Of a DNA stretch of 37,223 bases, positions 34,169 through 37,223 are shown piece by piece (position 1 is the stretch's first letter; each line of letters starts with the position of its first letter). The position numbers and the translations under genes are program-made. The notes below the pieces were generated by a model. That model did no database searches and was not told the DNA's origin. It saw only the letters and a list, made by a program, of their open reading frames with translations. Origin of the DNA: an uncultured Alistipes sp. (GTDB lineage: Bacteria > Bacteroidota > Bacteroidia > Bacteroidales > Rikenellaceae); the NCBI RefSeq assembly GCF_949296715.1, contig NZ_CASFQD010000005.1, positions 1 through 37,223 on the forward strand, in the 5' to 3' direction.

Positions 34169-35224
34169 CTATTTCAGCAGCTCGGCGATCTTCTCGTAGA
34201 GCTCCTCGCCGCGGAGGTTCTTGGCGACGATCGTGCCCTCGGCGTCGATCAGCAGGTTCGTCGGGATGGCCTGCACGGCGTAGGCCTCGGCGGCCTCGTT
34301 GCCGAAGGCGTCCAGGGTGCTGACATGAATCCAGTTCATGTTGTTCTGCTTGACGGCACCGAGCCACTTGTCGCGGTCGCGGTCGAGCGAGACGCCGAAG
34401 ATTTCGAATCCCTTTTTGTGGAACTCGTCGTAGGTCTTCTTCAGGTGGGGCACCTCACCCATGCAGGGGCCGCACCACGAAGCCCAGAAGTCGAGCAGGA
34501 CGTATTTGTTCGCGGGGTTCTCCACGACGGACTTCAGCGAGATGTTCTTGCCGTCGGCGTCGGGCTGCTCGAAGTCGATGTAGGGCTGGCCGACGTCGCT
34601 CTTGACCTTCTGCTCGGCGCTCTGCTTGAGTTCGGTGAGGATGCTGCTCTGCTGCAGTTCGGGCGAGAAGAGGGCGATCTCGTCGAGCAGCTCCTGTCCG
34701 GAGAGCTCGTAGGAGAGCTGCTGGGCCAGCAGCAGGGCGCCGAAGAGGTTGGTGCGGTTGGCCTCGTAGGTCGAGCGGATGAGCTGCTCGTACTCCTCCT
34801 CGATGGCGGCGCGGCGCTCGTCGGTGGTCTCCGGGTTGCGGACCTCGCGGATCAGGGCGCTTGAGGCGGCCATGAGGGCGTCGTTGGCGTCGTTGGCCGG
34901 GGTGCCCGTCACGTGTTTGCGCATGGGGTTCTCGGCATCGTCGGCCACGGTGATCGTGCCCGGCTCGATGAAGACGGCCGAATAGAAGGTTGCCGTCTCG
35001 TCGGGTGCGTCGCACAGCGTCAGGATGCCCGGCGTGTCGGCCGTGCCGGTGAGGCGGAACGTGCCGTTCTCGACCGCTGCCGAGTCGACCGGCGTGCGCT
35101 CCTCGTCGAGCAGGTAGACCATGCCGTCGAGGCCCTCGATTGTGCCTTCGATGACGTATCCGTTTTTGTTGCCGCAGCTGCACAGCAGGGCGGCCGCAGC
35201 GGCGAATGTCAGGATTTTTTTCAT
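34169..35224 (-). CDS. DUF4369/TlpA-family thioredoxin-like lipoprotein
   Basis: A 351-residue periplasmic lipoprotein thiol-disulfide oxidoreductase. The lipobox is ALLCSC (Cys 17). An N-terminal DUF4369-like beta domain (VIEGTIEGLDGMVYLLDEER) spans about 20-120, a helical linker follows, and a TlpA/thioredoxin domain occupies about 215-350 with the active site FWASWCGPCMGEVP and cis-Pro in QAIPTNLLID. Such proteins are abundant in Bacteroidetes and are thought to reduce or isomerise disulfides of envelope proteins. It starts 4 bp after lpxD, probably in the same operon, and is followed by a terminator. Confidence 0.93.
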   Translation of the reverse strand: MKKILTFAAAAALLCSCGNKNGYVIEGTIEGLDGMVYLLDEERTPVDSAAVENGTFRLTGTADTPGILTLCDAPDETATFYSAVFIEPGTITVADDAENPMRKHVTGTPANDANDALMAASSALIREVRNPETTDERRAAIEEEYEQLIRSTYEANRTNLFGALLLAQQLSYELSGQELLDEIALFSPELQQSSILTELKQSAEQKVKSDVGQPYIDFEQPDADGKNISLKSVVENPANKYVLLDFWASWCGPCMGEVPHLKKTYDEFHKKGFEIFGVSLDRDRDKWLGAVKQNNMNWIHVSTLDAFGNEAAEAYAVQAIPTNLLIDAEGTIVAKNLRGEELYEKIAELLK

Positions 35225-35228
35225 GTCG

Positions 35229-36266
35229 TTATTGTTTTTTGAGTGTTTCGATCTCCCTTTCCAGCTCGCGGACCTGGCGCGCCAGTTCGGGCAGTACCTT
35301 GAAGACCGCCGCGGCGCGGTGGTACTGCATGCCCGGCAGGGCGGGGTAGCCCAGGCGGATTTCGTCGTCGGGCACGTCCTTGTCGATGCCGCTCTTCGAG
35401 CCGACCTTCACGCGGTTGCCGATCGTCACGTGGTCGGCGACGCCGACCTGTCCGGCGAGGAAGCAGTTGCTGCCCACGCGCGACGTCCCGGCGATGCCGG
35501 TCTGTGCCGACGAGACTGTGTTGGCGCCGATCTCGACGTTGTGTCCGATCTGGATCAGGTTGTCGAGCTTCACGCCCCGGCGGATGACGGTCGAGTCGGT
35601 CTTGGCGCGGTCGATGCAGGTGTTGGCGCCGATCTCGACGTCGTCCTCGATCAGGACGTTGCCCAGCTGGGGAATCTTGTCGAAGCCCCCTTCGGCGTTG
35701 GGCATGAATCCGAATCCGTCGGCGCCGATCACGGCCCCGGCGTGCAGGATGCAGCGGCTGCCCACGACGCATCCCTCGTAGATCTTCACCCCGGGATAGA
35801 GCGTCGTGCCGTCGCCGATCACGACGCCGCGGCCGACGTAGACCTGCGGGTAGATCTGGCACCCCTTGCCAATGCGGGCGCCCTCCTCGACGACCGCGAA
35901 GTCGCCGATGTAGCACTCCTCGCCCACGCTGGCGCCCGAAGCGACGGAGGCGCGCTCGCTGATCCCCTTGCGGCGGGGCTTGGCGGCCTCGTACATGGCC
36001 AGCAGGCGCACGACGCACGCCGCGGCGTTGTCCACGCGCACGAGCGTCGCCGCGACGGGCTGCGACGGGGTGAACGTCCGGTCCACGAGCACGATCGATG
36101 CGCCGGTGGTGTAGAGGCAGGGTTCGTATTTCGGATTGGTCAGGTAGGCCAGCGATCCGGCCTTGCCTCCCTCGATCGAGGAGACGGTGTGTACTTTGGC
36201 GTCCTTGTCGCCGACGACTTCGCCGCCGAGAAATCCGGCGATCATTTCGGCTGTGAATTCCATCAT
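35229..36266 (-). CDS. lpxD: UDP-3-O-acylglucosamine N-acyltransferase LpxD
   Basis: A 345-residue lipid A enzyme that N-acylates UDP-3-O-acylglucosamine. The N-terminal uridine-binding domain (MEFTAEMIAGFLGGEVVGDK to about residue 100) precedes a left-handed beta-helix of hexapeptide repeats (for example IGDFAVVEEGARIGKGCQIY). GADGFGFMPN and LIQIGHNVEIG hold the conserved active-site His residues. The C-terminal helix (ELARQVRELEREIETLKKQ) is the usual acyl-carrier contact. The start is one of two adjacent ATGs (36266, 36263). It lies between coaD and the TlpA-like gene, 6 bp after coaD. Confidence 0.96.
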   Translation of the reverse strand: MMEFTAEMIAGFLGGEVVGDKDAKVHTVSSIEGGKAGSLAYLTNPKYEPCLYTTGASIVLVDRTFTPSQPVAATLVRVDNAAACVVRLLAMYEAAKPRRKGISERASVASGASVGEECYIGDFAVVEEGARIGKGCQIYPQVYVGRGVVIGDGTTLYPGVKIYEGCVVGSRCILHAGAVIGADGFGFMPNAEGGFDKIPQLGNVLIEDDVEIGANTCIDRAKTDSTVIRRGVKLDNLIQIGHNVEIGANTVSSAQTGIAGTSRVGSNCFLAGQVGVADHVTIGNRVKVGSKSGIDKDVPDDEIRLGYPALPGMQYHRAAAVFKVLPELARQVRELEREIETLKKQ

Positions 36267-36272
36267 GGCGTT

Positions 36273-36743
36273 TTATAGATAGTTTTTGATGTCGATACCT
36301 TCGGGCAGAAACTCCTCCACGGTGCGCCCGAACGAGAGCACCTCGCGCACGGTCGACGACGAGATGTCGGCCACGGGGGCCGGGGTGAAGAGCATCACGG
36401 TGGTGATGCCGGGGTAGATGCGCCGGTTCGTAGCCTCCATCGTGCGCTCGTACTCGAAGTCGGTGGTGTTCCGCACGCCGCGGATGATGGCGCAGGCGCC
36501 CACCTGTTCGGCAAATTCGCCCGTCAGCCCCGTGTAGATGTGGGCCTCGACGCGCCCGTTGCCGGCGTAGATGTCATCGATCAGGTGTTTGCGGTTCTCC
36601 ACGGTGAGCAGCCCCTGCTTGAGGGTGTTGTTGCCGATGCCGATGACGACCCGGTCGAAGAGGTTGAGCGCCTCGTCGACCAGCGCCGCATGGCCGCGCG
36701 TGAAGGGGTCGAACGACCCCGGGAAGATGGCTGTGCGTTTCAT
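36273..36743 (-). CDS. coaD: Phosphopantetheine adenylyltransferase CoaD
   Basis: A 156-residue enzyme for the penultimate step of coenzyme A synthesis (4'-phosphopantetheine plus ATP to dephospho-CoA). The nucleotidyltransferase motif is GSFDPFTRGHAALV (TxGH), RGVRNTTDFEYE is the phosphopantetheine/ATP loop, and ISSSTVREVLSFG is the second nucleotide motif. The length is normal for the family. The ATG at 36743 is preferred over a TTG at 36752; it lies 6 bases after the -7 box, so the mRNA may be leaderless or nearly so. First gene of a coaD-lpxD-tlpA run. Confidence 0.97.
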   Translation of the reverse strand: MKRTAIFPGSFDPFTRGHAALVDEALNLFDRVVIGIGNNTLKQGLLTVENRKHLIDDIYAGNGRVEAHIYTGLTGEFAEQVGACAIIRGVRNTTDFEYERTMEATNRRIYPGITTVMLFTPAPVADISSSTVREVLSFGRTVEEFLPEGIDIKNYL

Positions 36744-36749
36744 TACGGG

Positions 36750-36782
36750 CAAAGGTAGAAAAAAAAGTCAATATTGAGCAAA
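36750..36782 (-). promoter_or_regulatory. Promoter of the coaD-lpxD operon
   Basis: On the minus strand TTTG (36782-36779), 21 bases with a T-rich run, then TACCTTTG (36757-36750), a good -33/-7 match. The -7 box ends 6 bases before the coaD ATG. Confidence 0.75.
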
Positions 36783-36864
36783 AATCACCCGATATTGTAC
36801 GCCCGCCGGCGGCAGGGCCTCCGTTTTTGCCGTTGCCGGAGCGGCACCGGTTTCGGGCCGGGCG

Positions 36865-37223
36865 TTACTTTTCGATGCGCACGTACTCTGCGGCGACGAT
36901 CCGCGTGTGGGGGTTCGTCGAGACGATGCGCTGCCGCAGGGCCTTCGTGCCCCAGCGGATGAAGAGGAAGCGCCGCGGAATGCGGTAGACGATCTGGCGG
37001 AGCGTGTCGACGCTCTCGACGCGGCAGCTCACCGAATCGGCCTCGATGCGCCCCTCGACGCTCACCCACGTGTCGTGCCAGCGGAAGAGCCGCACCGTGT
37101 CGCGCACGACGAGCGTGTCGCGCAGGCGGATGAAGACCGTGTCGCGCAGCGGGGCGCGGGTTTCGAGCGAGGTCCGGCCGACCGTGCGGGCCGCCGCCTC
37201 GAGCCGCCGCATGCGGATGCCCG
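36865..37223 (-). CDS. DUF6549-like protein, truncated by the window edge
   Basis: The last 118 or so codons of a gene that runs off the right edge; the frame stays open to the last base, so the visible Met at 37212 is probably internal. The segment is basic and beta-rich with repeated RDT motifs (LRDTVFIRLRDTLVVRDTVR), then LFRWHDTWVSVEGRI, IPRRFLFIRWGTKALRQ and NPHTRIVAAEYVRIEK. From memory this resembles the C-terminal half of the Bacteroidetes DUF6549 family, which usually has an N-terminal membrane anchor and coiled coil. Function unknown. The 121 bp between it and coaD hold the coaD promoter and GC-rich sequence without a clear terminator. Confidence 0.65.
   Translation of the reverse strand, partial: GIRMRRLEAAARTVGRTSLETRAPLRDTVFIRLRDTLVVRDTVRLFRWHDTWVSVEGRIEADSVSCRVESVDTLRQIVYRIPRRFLFIRWGTKALRQRIVSTNPHTRIVAAEYVRIEK

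Overview
The window looks like chromosomal DNA from a GC-rich member of the Bacteroidales, most like an Alistipes-type (Rikenellaceae) gut bacterium. The evidence is the repeated TAnnTTTG -7 promoter elements, several with TTTG or TTG about 19-21 bp upstream; Bacteroidetes-specific families (DUF5683, OstA-like protein, DUF4369-TlpA lipoprotein, BspA-type leucine-rich repeats); and the parA-parB-DUF5683-lytic transglycosylase gene order. Taxonomy below order level is inference. All gene calls come from reading translations and motifs, with no database search.

Left end (1-1286): a more AT-rich strip with one gene, a zinc-finger protein carrying four helix-turn-helix units, preceded by two tandem 20-bp repeats. 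It abuts the 3' end of mnmE and looks like the edge of an integrated element. Then comes a tight minus-strand operon, parA-parB-DUF5683-mltD-mnmE (6874 to 1287), with ATGA overlaps. Divergent from parA are a CPBP protease and an envelope-biogenesis set: a SurA-associated lipoprotein, a SurA-like isomerase and a giant OstA-like protein, closed by a strong terminator. A 24-bp tandem repeat array, a NUDIX hydrolase and an MscS channel follow. The channel gene overlaps tail to tail with a YidE/AspT-type transporter gene.

Middle (17003-23000): a five-gene tripartite efflux operon transcribed ATPase, permease, permease, periplasmic adaptor, TolC, with a Bacteroidetes promoter overlapped by an AT-rich palindrome and a terminator after tolC. 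Next (23215-29611) is a compact catabolic cluster: iorA, iorB, a PLP aminotransferase, an acetyl-CoA hydrolase/CoA-transferase family enzyme and an HAD phosphatase, divergent from a GntR/FCD regulator. Together the first four genes could convert aromatic amino acids to aryl-pyruvates, then aryl-acetyl-CoA, then arylacetates, conserving energy through reduced ferredoxin and CoA transfer. This is the most interesting functional unit in the window.

Right end: a large, more AT-rich gene for a surface lipoprotein with a coiled-coil stalk and 11 BspA-type repeats, a 580-bp gene-free stretch with alternative inverted repeats, a tRNA-Arg(ACG), and a housekeeping run coaD-lpxD-tlpA-ruvC on the minus strand. 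The window ends inside a DUF6549-like gene. No CRISPR array, rRNA, insertion sequence or phage structural gene was seen.
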